Below, piece by piece: positions 20,090 through 29,563 of a stretch of DNA of 64,000 nt (positions are counted from its first letter, which is position 1; the number at the start of each line of letters is the position of its first letter). The translations under genes and the position numbers were made by a program. The stretch comes from Bdellovibrionales bacterium (GTDB taxonomy: Bacteria > Bdellovibrionota > UBA1018 > JADZFF01), in NCBI GenBank assembly GCA_020850015.1, contig JADZFF010000103.1, positions 1 through 64,000 of the forward strand. The letters run 5' to 3'. The notes beneath the pieces were generated by a model. The model worked only from the letters and a program-made list of their open reading frames with translations, had not been told where the DNA came from and made no database searches.

Positions 20090-21690
20090 GCTACACCCCC
20101 GGTCACTTTCAGATAGGCCTCAAGGCCGTGAATGCCGCCCTCGCGCCCGTAGCCGCTTTCCATGAAGCCGCCGAAGGGCGCCGTGGGATCGAACTTGTTG
20201 TAGGTGTTCGTCCACACCACGCCTGCCTTGAGCTGCGAGGCTGTCCAGTAGATCTTCGAACCCTTTTCCGACCAGATGCCGGCCGCGAGGCCGTACTGCG
20301 TGTCGTTCGCCTTCGCTACGGCTTCTGCCGGTGTGCGGAAGGTGGTCACGGCCAGCACGGGGCCGAAGACCTCGGTGCGGAAGATGGTGCTCGCCGAGGC
20401 CACGTTCGAGAACACGCAGGGCGCGTGCCAGAAACCCTTCTTCGGCGCGTTGAAGCGCGAGGGCTGGAAGTACTCCGCCCCCTCGCCGCGGGCCTGGGCC
20501 ACGAGCTTTTGGATCGTTTCAAGCTGCGAGGCCGAGTTGATGGCGCCGATGTCAGTGTTCTTGTCGAGCGGGTCGCCCACACGGATCTGCTCCATGCGAC
20601 GCTTCAGTTTGCGAAGCACCTCGTCGGCAACGCTCTCCTCCACGAGCAGGCGCGAACCCGCGCAGCACACGTGGCCCTGGTTGAAGAAGATGCCGTTCAC
20701 GATGCCTTCCACGGCCTGGTCGATCGCGGCGTCCTCGTAGATGATGTGGGCGCTCTTGCCGCCCAACTCCAGGGTGAGCCGCTTGTCGGTGCCAGCCACG
20801 CTCTTCGCGATGAGCTTGCCCACGGCGGTGGAGCCCGTGAAGGCCACCTTGTCCACGCCTCGATGCTCCACGAGCGCCTTGCCGGCGGTGGGACCACCCG
20901 TAAGGATATTCACCACGCCCTCGGGGAGCTCGGCCTGCTGGCAGATCTCGGCCAGCATGAGCGCTGTGAGAGGCGTGGTTTCGGCGGGCTTCAGCACCAC
21001 GGTGTTCCCCGTGGCCAAAGCCGGCGCGATCTTCCAGGCCGCCATGAGGAGCGGGAAGTTCCAGGGGATCACCTGGCCCGCCACGCCGATCGGCGCCACG
21101 CGGGCTCCGGGGAAAGCGTGCTCCAGCTTGTCGGCCCAGCCGGCGTGATAGAAAAAGTGCGCGGCGGCCAGGGGCACGTCGACATCGCGCGACTCGCGGA
21201 TGGGCTTGCCCCCGTCCATCGTCTCCACGACGGCGAGCTCACGCGCGCGTTCCTGGATGATGCGGGCGATGCGGAACAGGTACCGGCCCCGCTCCTTGCC
21301 GCTCATCTTGCCCCACACGCCCTCGTAGGCCTTGCGGGCGCTCTCAACGGCAAGCGCGACGTCGGCCTCGCCGGCGTCGGCGATTTCGGCGATCTTGGTT
21401 TCGCGGGCAGGGTTGATCGTGTCGAAGCGCTTGCCGCTCTTCGGTTCCATGAACTTACCGCCGATGAAGAGCCCATAGGAGGGCTTCAGCTTCACGAAGT
21501 CGGCCTCCTGGGGCGCGGCATCGTAGTCCTGGATGAAGCGGTTGGGCCGCCCGCTCGTGGTGGCAAGCCGGGCGCCTTCGCCGTTCACGTGCGTGGCCGA
21601 CTTTCCGCGCGCGGGTTTCGCCGCGCCCTTCGCCGCGCTTTTTGGAGCGGCCAATTTCTTCTTCTTCGCTGACGTTTTTTCGAGTGCCAT
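20086..21690 (-). CDS. Aldehyde dehydrogenase
   Basis: LELGGKSAHI and FFNQGHVCCAGSRL catalytic motifs; PWNFPLLMAAWKIAPAL; ends in 4-bp overlap with next gene. Confidence 0.9.
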   Translation of the reverse strand: MALEKTSAKKKKLAAPKSAAKGAAKPARGKSATHVNGEGARLATTSGRPNRFIQDYDAAPQEADFVKLKPSYGLFIGGKFMEPKSGKRFDTINPARETKIAEIADAGEADVALAVESARKAYEGVWGKMSGKERGRYLFRIARIIQERARELAVVETMDGGKPIRESRDVDVPLAAAHFFYHAGWADKLEHAFPGARVAPIGVAGQVIPWNFPLLMAAWKIAPALATGNTVVLKPAETTPLTALMLAEICQQAELPEGVVNILTGGPTAGKALVEHRGVDKVAFTGSTAVGKLIAKSVAGTDKRLTLELGGKSAHIIYEDAAIDQAVEGIVNGIFFNQGHVCCAGSRLLVEESVADEVLRKLKRRMEQIRVGDPLDKNTDIGAINSASQLETIQKLVAQARGEGAEYFQPSRFNAPKKGFWHAPCVFSNVASASTIFRTEVFGPVLAVTTFRTPAEAVAKANDTQYGLAAGIWSEKGSKIYWTASQLKAGVVWTNTYNKFDPTAPFGGFMESGYGREGGIHGLEAYLKVTGGVA

Positions 21691-21701
21691 CGCTTGAGTC
21701 C

Positions 21702-22667
21702 TCAATCGAGGGAAAATGCGCGCCGATCCGCGTACCGACCCGTGATCTGTTTGTACATTTGCCGAAGGATGTCGTTCAGGAGCACCGAGGCGCCGAAACG
21801 GAACAGGTCCGGAGTGAGCCAGGAGGCGCCCAGCGTCTCTCTCACCATGCAGAGATACTGAATGGCCTGCTTCGCGGTGCGAATCCCGCCCGCGGGTTTC
21901 ATGCCGATCATCTTGCCCGTCTCGGCGTGGTAATCGGCGATGGCCTGGAGCATGACGAGCGTATTGCCCGGCGTGGCGTTCACGGCGGCCTTGCCCGTGG
22001 AGGTCTTGATGAAGTCGCCGCCCGCTTCCATGGCGAGCCAGGAGGCGAAGCGGATCTTGTCGTAGGTCTGGAGCTCGCCCGTCTCAAGGATCACCTTGAG
22101 GTGCGTGTGCCCGCAGACGTCTTTCACCGCCACGATCTCGTCGAACACGGTCTGGTAGTCGCCGCGCAGAAACGCGTCCCGGTCGATCACCATGTCGATC
22201 TCAGTGGCACCGAGCTCGATCGTGCGCTTCACGTCCTTGAGTTTCAGATCGCGCGGGAGCTGCCCGGAGGGGAAGGCCGTGGACACGGCCGCGATCTCGA
22301 TGTTCGTGCCCTTCAAGGCCTCCGCCGCCACCGGCACCTGCTTCGGGTACACGCACACCGCCGCGACCGAGGGAATCATCGGGTACTCGGCTTCCTTTCC
22401 CGACGTGATCTCAGCCCACTGCGCGGGAGAGATAGGCTGACGGGCCTTGCCGCACATCTGCCTCACCTTGCCGGGGGTGTCGGCCCCTTCCAGCGTGGTG
22501 AGATCCACCATCTGGAGCGCCAGGGTCAGGGCGTCGAACTTCGAGCCCTTCTTGATGGAGCGGGTGGCGAAGTGGGCGGCTCGTTCCTCAATCCCCACCT
22601 GGTCCACCGGCGTACCGGGGATGACCGTCGTCCCCCCGCCCGGAATCCGGAGCTTCACGTCACGCAT
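21702..22667 (-). CDS. deoC: Deoxyribose-phosphate aldolase
   Basis: LKVILETGEL, DFIKTSTGKAAVNATPG, MKPAGGIRTAKQA. Confidence 0.93.
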   Translation of the reverse strand: MRDVKLRIPGGGTTVIPGTPVDQVGIEERAAHFATRSIKKGSKFDALTLALQMVDLTTLEGADTPGKVRQMCGKARQPISPAQWAEITSGKEAEYPMIPSVAAVCVYPKQVPVAAEALKGTNIEIAAVSTAFPSGQLPRDLKLKDVKRTIELGATEIDMVIDRDAFLRGDYQTVFDEIVAVKDVCGHTHLKVILETGELQTYDKIRFASWLAMEAGGDFIKTSTGKAAVNATPGNTLVMLQAIADYHAETGKMIGMKPAGGIRTAKQAIQYLCMVRETLGASWLTPDLFRFGASVLLNDILRQMYKQITGRYADRRAFSLD

Positions 22668-22763
22668 AGACCCCAGGCATACGAAGCCGGGGCGGCACAG
22701 TCAACTTATAAGCCTTCAGTTCCACGGGGGTTTTTGGCTCCTTGTAGGCTCTCGCATATCATG

Positions 22764-22780
22764 ATAATGCAGTGCATTAT
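22764..22780. promoter_or_regulatory. Operator-like palindrome ATAATGCA-G-TGCATTAT in the deoC/ADA divergent intergenic region
   Basis: Perfect 8-bp arms with 1-nt centre, overlapping the preferred ADA start codon. Confidence 0.5.
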
Positions 22781-24308
22781 GTCTCTAACTTCACGAGGAC
22801 TTCTGGTCGCAGGCCTTTTCCTGACCCTCACGTCGCAGGCCGACGCCGCCACCCTGCCCGCGCCCCTGAACGCCAAGCTCGAGCGCATCTACCAGCGCTG
22901 GGACGAGGCGGCCGCCTCGCTCGTGGATCAGGTGGGCAACGGGGGCGCTCCGATCGCCCGCGCCGACTGGGAGCGCATGCTCGGCTCCGACGAAACCGCC
23001 TTCACCCTGACTCCGGCCGAGCGGCGCAGCCTGGAGCGCTACCACTCCGATCTGATCACCGAGGCCCGCGCCCGCGCGCTTCGGGCCTCCCTCTCGACCC
23101 AGATCGATCTCGACACCGTCCGCGCCGACGGGGGGCTCGCTTCGCGATTCTGCACCGATTTGCCCAAGGGCGGGATGCTGCACCTTCATCCTTGGGGCAC
23201 GCTCAGCACCACGGGTGTGGAGCGCGTGGTGGGCGCGGTAAACCCGGAGATCGACCTCGGGCGCCTGCAGAGGATCCTCTACGGCCCCAACGAGCCGGGG
23301 AATTTCTATCCGGGCGAGATCGACTTCCTTACGCCTTTTGGCCAGAAGTTCCGCTACAGCGCGCTTCCCGTCGCCGACCAGCGTAAGGTGCGCTCGCTCT
23401 TCCACCTCCCCTCAGGCACGCACTCCTTCAAACGCTTCATGGGCGTGTTCAGCTTCGTGTCGGCCCTCGTGTTCTCGAATCCCCAGGTGGACCCCGAGCC
23501 CATCATGTGGGACCAGTTCCTGCGCGACGCGCGCTCCTCGAACGTGACCTACGTGGAGATGACCCAGAACTTCAAACGCTATCCCGCCTGGCCCGAGGAG
23601 CAGCGCCGGCTCCTTGAGCCCATCGCCGCCCACTGGGGCGTGACCGTGAAGCTGCTCGCCGCCTTCAACCGCATGGGCAACCCCGAGCGCAACCGCGACG
23701 CGGCCAACAAGCTCCTGGAGCTTCCTGCCACCGATCTGATCGTGGGCGCGAACCTGCTCGCGGACGAGACCGAACACCCCACGCTCGAGAGAGGCCAGAC
23801 CGTGTACGCCACGCTCGCCCACGCGCGCGGCCAGGGCCGCACGAATCTGCGGTTCACCCAGCACGCAGGCGAGCTCGGCGATCCCCGCAACGCGCGCGAC
23901 GCCATCCTGATGGGCTCCGAGCGCCTCGGCCACGCCGTGAAACTCCGCGACGACGCCCTGGCCCTGGAGCTCGCGCGCCGCCGGCGCCTGGCCGTGGAGA
24001 CGAATCTCGAGAGCAACATCCGACTGGGGATCGTGGCCGACCTACGCGAGCATCCTTTCCTGGATTTCCATCGCCTGGGCCTGCCCGTGAGCCTTTCCAC
24101 GGACGACGAGGGCATGTTCCGCTCCAATATCATCACCGAGTGTCGTCACGCCCTGGCCGCCACTGATATCCAGTACAGCGAGCTCCGCGAGATCATCGCC
24201 GACTCGATCCGCACCTCCTTCGCCGATGAGTCCACCCAGGCCCGCTTGGCTGGCGAGCTGGACGCTTCGCTGGCGCGCTTCGAACGGGAGTGGCAGGCCG
24301 CGCACTGA
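22779..24308 (+). CDS. Secreted adenosine deaminase-family protein
   Basis: Signal peptide MSLTSRGLLVAGLFLTLTSQADA; LHLHPWG, TQHAGE, ERLGHAVKL, VETNLESNIRL, LSTDDEGMF. Upstream in-frame ATGs at 22761/22767 possible. Confidence 0.85.
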   Translation: MSLTSRGLLVAGLFLTLTSQADAATLPAPLNAKLERIYQRWDEAAASLVDQVGNGGAPIARADWERMLGSDETAFTLTPAERRSLERYHSDLITEARARALRASLSTQIDLDTVRADGGLASRFCTDLPKGGMLHLHPWGTLSTTGVERVVGAVNPEIDLGRLQRILYGPNEPGNFYPGEIDFLTPFGQKFRYSALPVADQRKVRSLFHLPSGTHSFKRFMGVFSFVSALVFSNPQVDPEPIMWDQFLRDARSSNVTYVEMTQNFKRYPAWPEEQRRLLEPIAAHWGVTVKLLAAFNRMGNPERNRDAANKLLELPATDLIVGANLLADETEHPTLERGQTVYATLAHARGQGRTNLRFTQHAGELGDPRNARDAILMGSERLGHAVKLRDDALALELARRRRLAVETNLESNIRLGIVADLREHPFLDFHRLGLPVSLSTDDEGMFRSNIITECRHALAATDIQYSELREIIADSIRTSFADESTQARLAGELDASLARFEREWQAAH

Positions 24309-24417
24309 GGCTCTAGGGCGCGGGAGGATTGCACTCCACCTGAGACACGCCGCCCATCGTGGGAGCGGATGCGCCCGAGCCGCCGCTTCGAGAGGAGTGT
24401 CCCGTCTGACACTCGAT

Positions 24418-25452
24418 CTAGTCGCGCTCCCACTTGAAGATCGCTGAGGCCAGGGCCAGCAAGAAGGCCCCCGTGAGGGCCAGCGCGAACAGGTGCCCCT
24501 GGACCTGGGCCAGGCCCGCCCCGTCGTTCATGATGGCCCGCGAGGCCTTCACCAGGTGGGTGAGCGGGAGCTGCCCGGCCGCGGCGCGCACCCAGCCAGG
24601 GGCGCTCTCGAGCGAGAACCAGACCTCCGAGAGAAACATCATGGGCATGGACACGAAGTTCAGGATCCCGTTGGCGAACTCCTCGCTCTGCGTGCGCGAG
24701 GCCACAAGCAGGCCGATCGCAATCATGCTCACGGCCCCGAGCGCGAAAGTGAACCCGAGAAGCGCCAAAGAGCCCCGGCATTCGAATCGGTAAATAAGCC
24801 AGATCGTGCCGTACACGAAGGCCGCTACGCCCACGAGCAGGAGGATCCGCGACAGGATCTGCGCCGACAGGAACTCGAAGGCTGAAACCGGTGTAGCCCT
24901 CAGCCGTTTCAATACGCCGTTCTTCCGGTATCGCACCACCACCCAGCCCACTCCCCAGAGCGCGCTGAACATCAGGTTCATGCCCAATACGCCGGGAAAT
25001 ACCCATTCGACGTACGGGATATCGCGGCCCGACACTGCCTCACGGCTCAGGCCGGCCGCGCTCCCGGCCGCGCCGCCGCCCGAGAGAAGCAGCTTCTCCG
25101 CGAAGTAGCCCTTCGGAGAACTCTCGCTGATCCAGTACCTGGGAGGGCTCGCGCCCGGGTCTAGGAGCAGATCCAGGCGATGGTGGCGCACCCGATCGAG
25201 GCCCCTCTCCGCAGAGTCCACTACGACGAAGCTCGTGTGTTTCGCGGCCAGGAGCTCCGCGAAGGCGGGGCGGGCGGCCTCCGGTCCGCCCACGATCCCC
25301 ACCTGGATGAGCTGCGAAGCGCGCCCGCTGAAGATCAGCGCGAACCCCGCGACGATCAGCAGGGGGAACGCGAGATTCCAGCCCAGCGACGAGCGGTCGC
25401 GGAAGAACTCCCGGTTCCGCGTGCGCATCATCCAAAGAATCCGCCGCATCAT
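24418..25452 (-). CDS. ABC-2 type transporter permease
   Basis: FPGVLGMNLMFSALWGVGWVVVRYRKNGVLKRLRATP and C-terminal TM block. Confidence 0.88.
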   Translation of the reverse strand: MMRRILWMMRTRNREFFRDRSSLGWNLAFPLLIVAGFALIFSGRASQLIQVGIVGGPEAARPAFAELLAAKHTSFVVVDSAERGLDRVRHHRLDLLLDPGASPPRYWISESSPKGYFAEKLLLSGGGAAGSAAGLSREAVSGRDIPYVEWVFPGVLGMNLMFSALWGVGWVVVRYRKNGVLKRLRATPVSAFEFLSAQILSRILLLVGVAAFVYGTIWLIYRFECRGSLALLGFTFALGAVSMIAIGLLVASRTQSEEFANGILNFVSMPMMFLSEVWFSLESAPGWVRAAAGQLPLTHLVKASRAIMNDGAGLAQVQGHLFALALTGAFLLALASAIFKWERD

Positions 25453-26363
25453 GCGCGCAGGTCCTTCCCCGTGAGCAGGAGGAAGAGATCCTCGAGGTTC
25501 CGCGAGCGCACGCTCATGCGCGAAAGGTCAAAGCCCCGCTCGAGCAGCGCGCGCACGGTGGCGCTCACGTCCTCGGTCAGGACTTCCACGCCTTCCCCTG
25601 TGTCGAAGGCCTTCCAGGGCAGGCCCGAGAGCGCCGCCGCCCCCGTGGCGCCCGGAAGCACCACCGAGGCGCCGGCGCAGTGTTTGTCGAGCAGTTCGCG
25701 GGGCGTGCCCTCGGCGATGATCTTCCCATGATCCATGATCACCAGGCGATCGCAGAGGATCTGCGCCTCCTCCATGTAGTGGGTGGTGAGGATCACGGTT
25801 TTCCCCCTTGCCCTCACGCGCTGAACGATATCCCAGAGATGGCGTCGGGCTTGCGGGTCGAGCCCCGTGGTGGGCTCGTCCAGAAACACCAGGTCCGGAT
25901 CGTTCACGAGGGCCATGGCCAGCAGCAGTCGCTGCTTCTGCCCCCCCGAGATCTTGCGGTTGTCGCGCTCGAGGATATCGTCCAGCCGGCAGAGCGCGAT
26001 GAGCTCGGCGAGAGGCATGCGCCTCGTGAACAGGTTCGAGAAGAACTCCAGGGTCTCGCGCACCGAAAGATACAGAGGCAGCTCCGTATTCTGGAACTGC
26101 ACGCCCACTTCCTCGCGGAACCCCGGGCCCCGCGCCGCGCCCTTGTAGAGAACCTCGCCCGAAGTGGCGCTCAAGATCCCCTCCGCGATTTCGAGCGTGG
26201 TGGACTTGCCCGCGCCGTTCGGGCCCAAAAGGCCGAAACACTCGCCCGAACGCACGCTGAAGCTCACGCCGTCCACGGCGCGCACCACCCCAGCCTTTCC
26301 CCGGGGCGCGGGATAGATTTTCCGAAGGTCGCGGATCTCAAGCAGCGGCTGCACGCAAGACAT
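25449..26363 (-). CDS. ABC-2 type transporter ATP-binding protein
   Basis: LLGPNGAGKSTT, ISGGQKQRLLLAMAL, LVFLDEPTTGLDPQARR; 4-bp overlap with permease. Confidence 0.93.
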   Translation of the reverse strand: MSCVQPLLEIRDLRKIYPAPRGKAGVVRAVDGVSFSVRSGECFGLLGPNGAGKSTTLEIAEGILSATSGEVLYKGAARGPGFREEVGVQFQNTELPLYLSVRETLEFFSNLFTRRMPLAELIALCRLDDILERDNRKISGGQKQRLLLAMALVNDPDLVFLDEPTTGLDPQARRHLWDIVQRVRARGKTVILTTHYMEEAQILCDRLVIMDHGKIIAEGTPRELLDKHCAGASVVLPGATGAAALSGLPWKAFDTGEGVEVLTEDVSATVRALLERGFDLSRMSVRSRNLEDLFLLLTGKDLRA

Positions 26364-26394
26364 CTACCCCAGGGAAAGCGCGGGAGCCAGCGGC

Positions 26395-27735
26395 TCAGGC
26401 CGCTTGGGCGCCGGAGGCCTTGCTGAGATAGCGCTCGAACCGCTCGCGCTCCTCGGGCCAGATCCGGGCGGCGTCGTACACCAGCCCCTCGGCGCTCTCA
26501 AGGAGCCCGGCCTTGATCGAGGTGCGGATCAGGGTCTCGTACACGACCTGATCCTGGAGACCTGAGCGGAGCAGCCTCCTCCCCTGGTCGATCGTGCGGG
26601 ACACCGTCCCGAGCGCGCTGCCGATCAGGAGATCCATGCTGAGATAGTCCGACCCGCGCTGGTGCTCGGGAGGGAAATCCTTAAGGAAACGCTCGGCCTC
26701 CTGGTGTTTTCCGTGCTCCACCAGGGAAGTGATGATCCGCCTGAGCACGAGCGTGTGTTTGTTCGCCGTGACCGAGGCTTTCTGGAAGACATCAACGGCC
26801 TCCTGAACGCGCTCATTTCCCAGGAAGTGGCGGCCACCCTCGATCAACGCGCGCGAAACGGCTTGCGCCAGGTTCTCGGGCTTGAACTCAAGCCCGGTAT
26901 AGACCTCGAAGTATCGGCCCACGTGATCGAAGTGGCCCGTCTCCACGGCCAGGCTCACGGCGGCGTCGAGCCGGCGCGGGCTCACGGGGAACCTCTCCAG
27001 GAGGACCTTCATCACCTCATAGGCCTCCTCGCAGCGGTACTCCGATCGCAGAAGCTCGAAGAGGCCGGTGAGGCAGCGGTAGTGGATCTCGTTGAAGACC
27101 AGGCCGGCGCGGTAGTGCTCCTCGGCGTCGCGGGGCCGCCCTTCCGCGAGATAGGCTTGGGCGAGATAGTAGTACGCCAGCGCGGGGCGCTCCGAATGGA
27201 TTGTGGCCTCGGTGAAGAGCAGCGTGGCGTTGTCGAACTCCTTGCGCGCGAGCGCCGCCTTTCCGCGCTCGATCCGGGCGATATAGGGGCCCGGGTGCAG
27301 CTTCGCCGTCACCGACTGAAACAGGTAGTCGCGCAGACCCTCATGCGTGAAGGGCTTCAGAACGTAGCGGTCCACGTCCTCCTCGGCGGCCTCGGCCACA
27401 ACAGACTGCGAGGAGTTCACGGTTACGAGCACGAAGAGCCGGTCGCGCCCCTCGGGGTGCAGGCGTTTCAGCAGAGGGGCGAGCCTCAGGCCGCAGGTCC
27501 CTGCCAGGTGATAGTCGCAGATCACGATGTGCGGCCGGTGGTCGGCCATGGCCTCCACGGCCGCGGCGAACCCGTTCACGACCTTCAGGTGGGGTGGCCG
27601 GGCCCCCAGCTCCTGGAGCACGCGCGTGATGCAGGCCCGGGTGGATGGACCCACATCGGCCACAAGCACCCTGCGGGCACCCAGCCACTCGGCGACGGCC
27701 TGCTCTTTAGGATCACGGTCCTGGCGCTGAAACAC
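26395..27735 (-). CDS. Response regulator receiver plus TPR-repeat protein
   Basis: Receiver landmarks VLVADVGPST, IVICDYHLAG, YVLKPFTHEGL, then TPR-like helices (LAYYYLAQAYLAEGRPRDAEEHYRAGL). Confidence 0.85.
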   Translation of the reverse strand: MFQRQDRDPKEQAVAEWLGARRVLVADVGPSTRACITRVLQELGARPPHLKVVNGFAAAVEAMADHRPHIVICDYHLAGTCGLRLAPLLKRLHPEGRDRLFVLVTVNSSQSVVAEAAEEDVDRYVLKPFTHEGLRDYLFQSVTAKLHPGPYIARIERGKAALARKEFDNATLLFTEATIHSERPALAYYYLAQAYLAEGRPRDAEEHYRAGLVFNEIHYRCLTGLFELLRSEYRCEEAYEVMKVLLERFPVSPRRLDAAVSLAVETGHFDHVGRYFEVYTGLEFKPENLAQAVSRALIEGGRHFLGNERVQEAVDVFQKASVTANKHTLVLRRIITSLVEHGKHQEAERFLKDFPPEHQRGSDYLSMDLLIGSALGTVSRTIDQGRRLLRSGLQDQVVYETLIRTSIKAGLLESAEGLVYDAARIWPEERERFERYLSKASGAQAA

Positions 27736-27823
27736 GGTCGGACACCCCCACCGTTCTCATCGGCGGAACTCCAGGAGCTCAGGAGATGTCAGCGGGTTGG
27801 CGGAGCTGGGGGCGGCCGGGGAC

Positions 27824-28681
27824 TTACGACTTGTCGTCGCCCCGGTGCTCCCCCGAGGCGAGGTCCGGATTCTCTTGCCGCACAGCGTCGAAATAACTTT
27901 TCAGACCCGCCTGCTCGCGGTCTCCGAGGGGTGGCATCCCCGTCACGCCGTCGTGGGTGGGAAGCGTTCGGCGGAAACCGAGCAGCTTTTTGGAAAGCGT
28001 ATCGCCCATCGGCCAGTCGCTTCGGCCATGGCAACCCATGCAGGTCTTCACGAACAGTCGCTCGCCCCGCATGCGGCGCGGATCCGAGCGGTTCTTCAGG
28101 AACACGCTCGGGAACTGCTGGCGGTAGTTCGCAAGCTCGATCTCCACGAGCCCCGGCACGAAGTAGCTCTCCACCGGAAGCAGCTCCTGCTGCATCTCGC
28201 GTGAGCCGGTGTTGGCCACGACCGTCCGGATGGGCCCGCCGTCGGCGATGGCCACTCCGTTGCGTTTCAGCGCGAGCACGATCGGATATTTATTGATGAA
28301 AGACCGCGGAAGAATGGATCGTGCGCCCTCGCCGCTCTTGAGCACCACGAGATCGATCTCGAAAGACCGGGCCTCCGGCGAAGCCTCGAGCGCGGGATTG
28401 ATCAGGTCGGTGATGAGCACGCCCTGCCAGGAGGAGGAATCCTGCTGGGGAGCCGCGCGCCCCTGAATCGCGCTCTGTTTCAAAGCGCGCAGGTCCTCGA
28501 CCCGGTATTCCCGAAGGGGAACCACGCGCCCGGCCTGACGCACGGAAAGCCGGAGCACGGGCCGCGAGGGCGACTCCTCAGCCCGGGTATCCCCCGAAAA
28601 CGTGAAGACGAGACCCAGAAGAAGGAGGCTGGCCCCTAACACGGGCCCCTTTCCGAACTTTTCCACTCCTTTATTGTGCAC
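27824..28681 (-). CDS. Cytochrome c-type protein with N-terminal molybdopterin-oxidoreductase (SUOX-like) fold
   Basis: CMGCH heme motif with downstream MPPL; N-terminal WQGVLITDLI ... IVLALKRNGVAIADGGPIRTVVAN resembles the PF00174 core. Confidence 0.65.
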   Translation of the reverse strand: MHNKGVEKFGKGPVLGASLLLLGLVFTFSGDTRAEESPSRPVLRLSVRQAGRVVPLREYRVEDLRALKQSAIQGRAAPQQDSSSWQGVLITDLINPALEASPEARSFEIDLVVLKSGEGARSILPRSFINKYPIVLALKRNGVAIADGGPIRTVVANTGSREMQQELLPVESYFVPGLVEIELANYRQQFPSVFLKNRSDPRRMRGERLFVKTCMGCHGRSDWPMGDTLSKKLLGFRRTLPTHDGVTGMPPLGDREQAGLKSYFDAVRQENPDLASGEHRGDDKS

Positions 28682-28805
28682 CGAGGGGTGGCGGTCTTGT
28701 CAAGAATTGACCTTTTTTGTCAATAATTTGCAGCAGCTCATCCTTGGCTTAGCCTTCTCACCTGTGCTACAGGCAGGGAGTTCCCTAGGATGTTCACTCA
28801 ACGGA

Positions 28806-28831
28806 GTGGGCCTCGAGCCCGCTTTTTTTTT
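28806..28831 (+). terminator. Short hairpin followed by T9 in the rimP-nusA-infB leader
   Basis: GTGGGC-CTCGA-GCCCGC (one G-T pair) then nine T, 18 nt before the rimP ATG. Confidence 0.45.
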
Positions 28832-28849
28832 GCTTAAAATTCCGAGGAT

Positions 28850-29560
28850 ATGAACCTCGCCACTCCCCAAGGCGCCGTGGAGGCTCCATCGATGAATCGC
28901 ACGAATCAGGACGCGCAAGCCGCCCTTGAATTCGCGCGCGCCGCAGAGGCGGAACTCTGGCACGTGACGTCCCAGGGACTGGCTCCGCTTGGCTACGACG
29001 TCGTCGCGGTCGAGGTGATCGCCAGCCGTCAAAAAAAGCTCAGCGTCTACATCGACCGCACCGACGGCGCGGGGGTGGGAATCGAGGACTGCGTGCTGGC
29101 CACGAAGGCCCTGGATCCCGTGCTCGACGCCGCCCCCGAGGTCGCGAAGGTTTTCAAGGGCGCCTACGAGCTCGAGGTTTCGTCGCCCGGCCTGGAGCGC
29201 CCCCTGCGGCGCCCGGTCGATTTCGAGAAATTTCAGGGAAAGCGGGCCCGCATCCACGTGCTCCGTCCGCTGACTCCGGAGGAAACGGGCAACGCCGCCT
29301 ACCAGGCGCGCAACCCCCGTCAGAAGAACTACCTGGGTTTCCTCGCGGGGTTCCGCGGGGATTCGGTCCTGCTTCGGGTCGTTCCCGACAGCGGCCCCGC
29401 TCCCTCCCTGAAGGGGCGCAAACCCGGAAAATCCGCCCGCAAGGCCGCCGCCGAGAGCGTGCCCGCGGGTGAGGAACTCAGGATCCCCTTCGCGCTCGTG
29501 GGCAAAGCCCATCTGGAGCCCGAGTTGGATCCCGACCTCGACGACGAAAGGAAGAAGTGA
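28850..29560 (+). CDS. rimP: Ribosome maturation factor RimP
   Basis: YELEVSSPGLERPLRRPVDFEKFQGKRARI and position before nusA. Confidence 0.93.
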   Translation: MNLATPQGAVEAPSMNRTNQDAQAALEFARAAEAELWHVTSQGLAPLGYDVVAVEVIASRQKKLSVYIDRTDGAGVGIEDCVLATKALDPVLDAAPEVAKVFKGAYELEVSSPGLERPLRRPVDFEKFQGKRARIHVLRPLTPEETGNAAYQARNPRQKNYLGFLAGFRGDSVLLRVVPDSGPAPSLKGRKPGKSARKAAAESVPAGEELRIPFALVGKAHLEPELDPDLDDERKK

Positions 29561-29563
29561 GCC

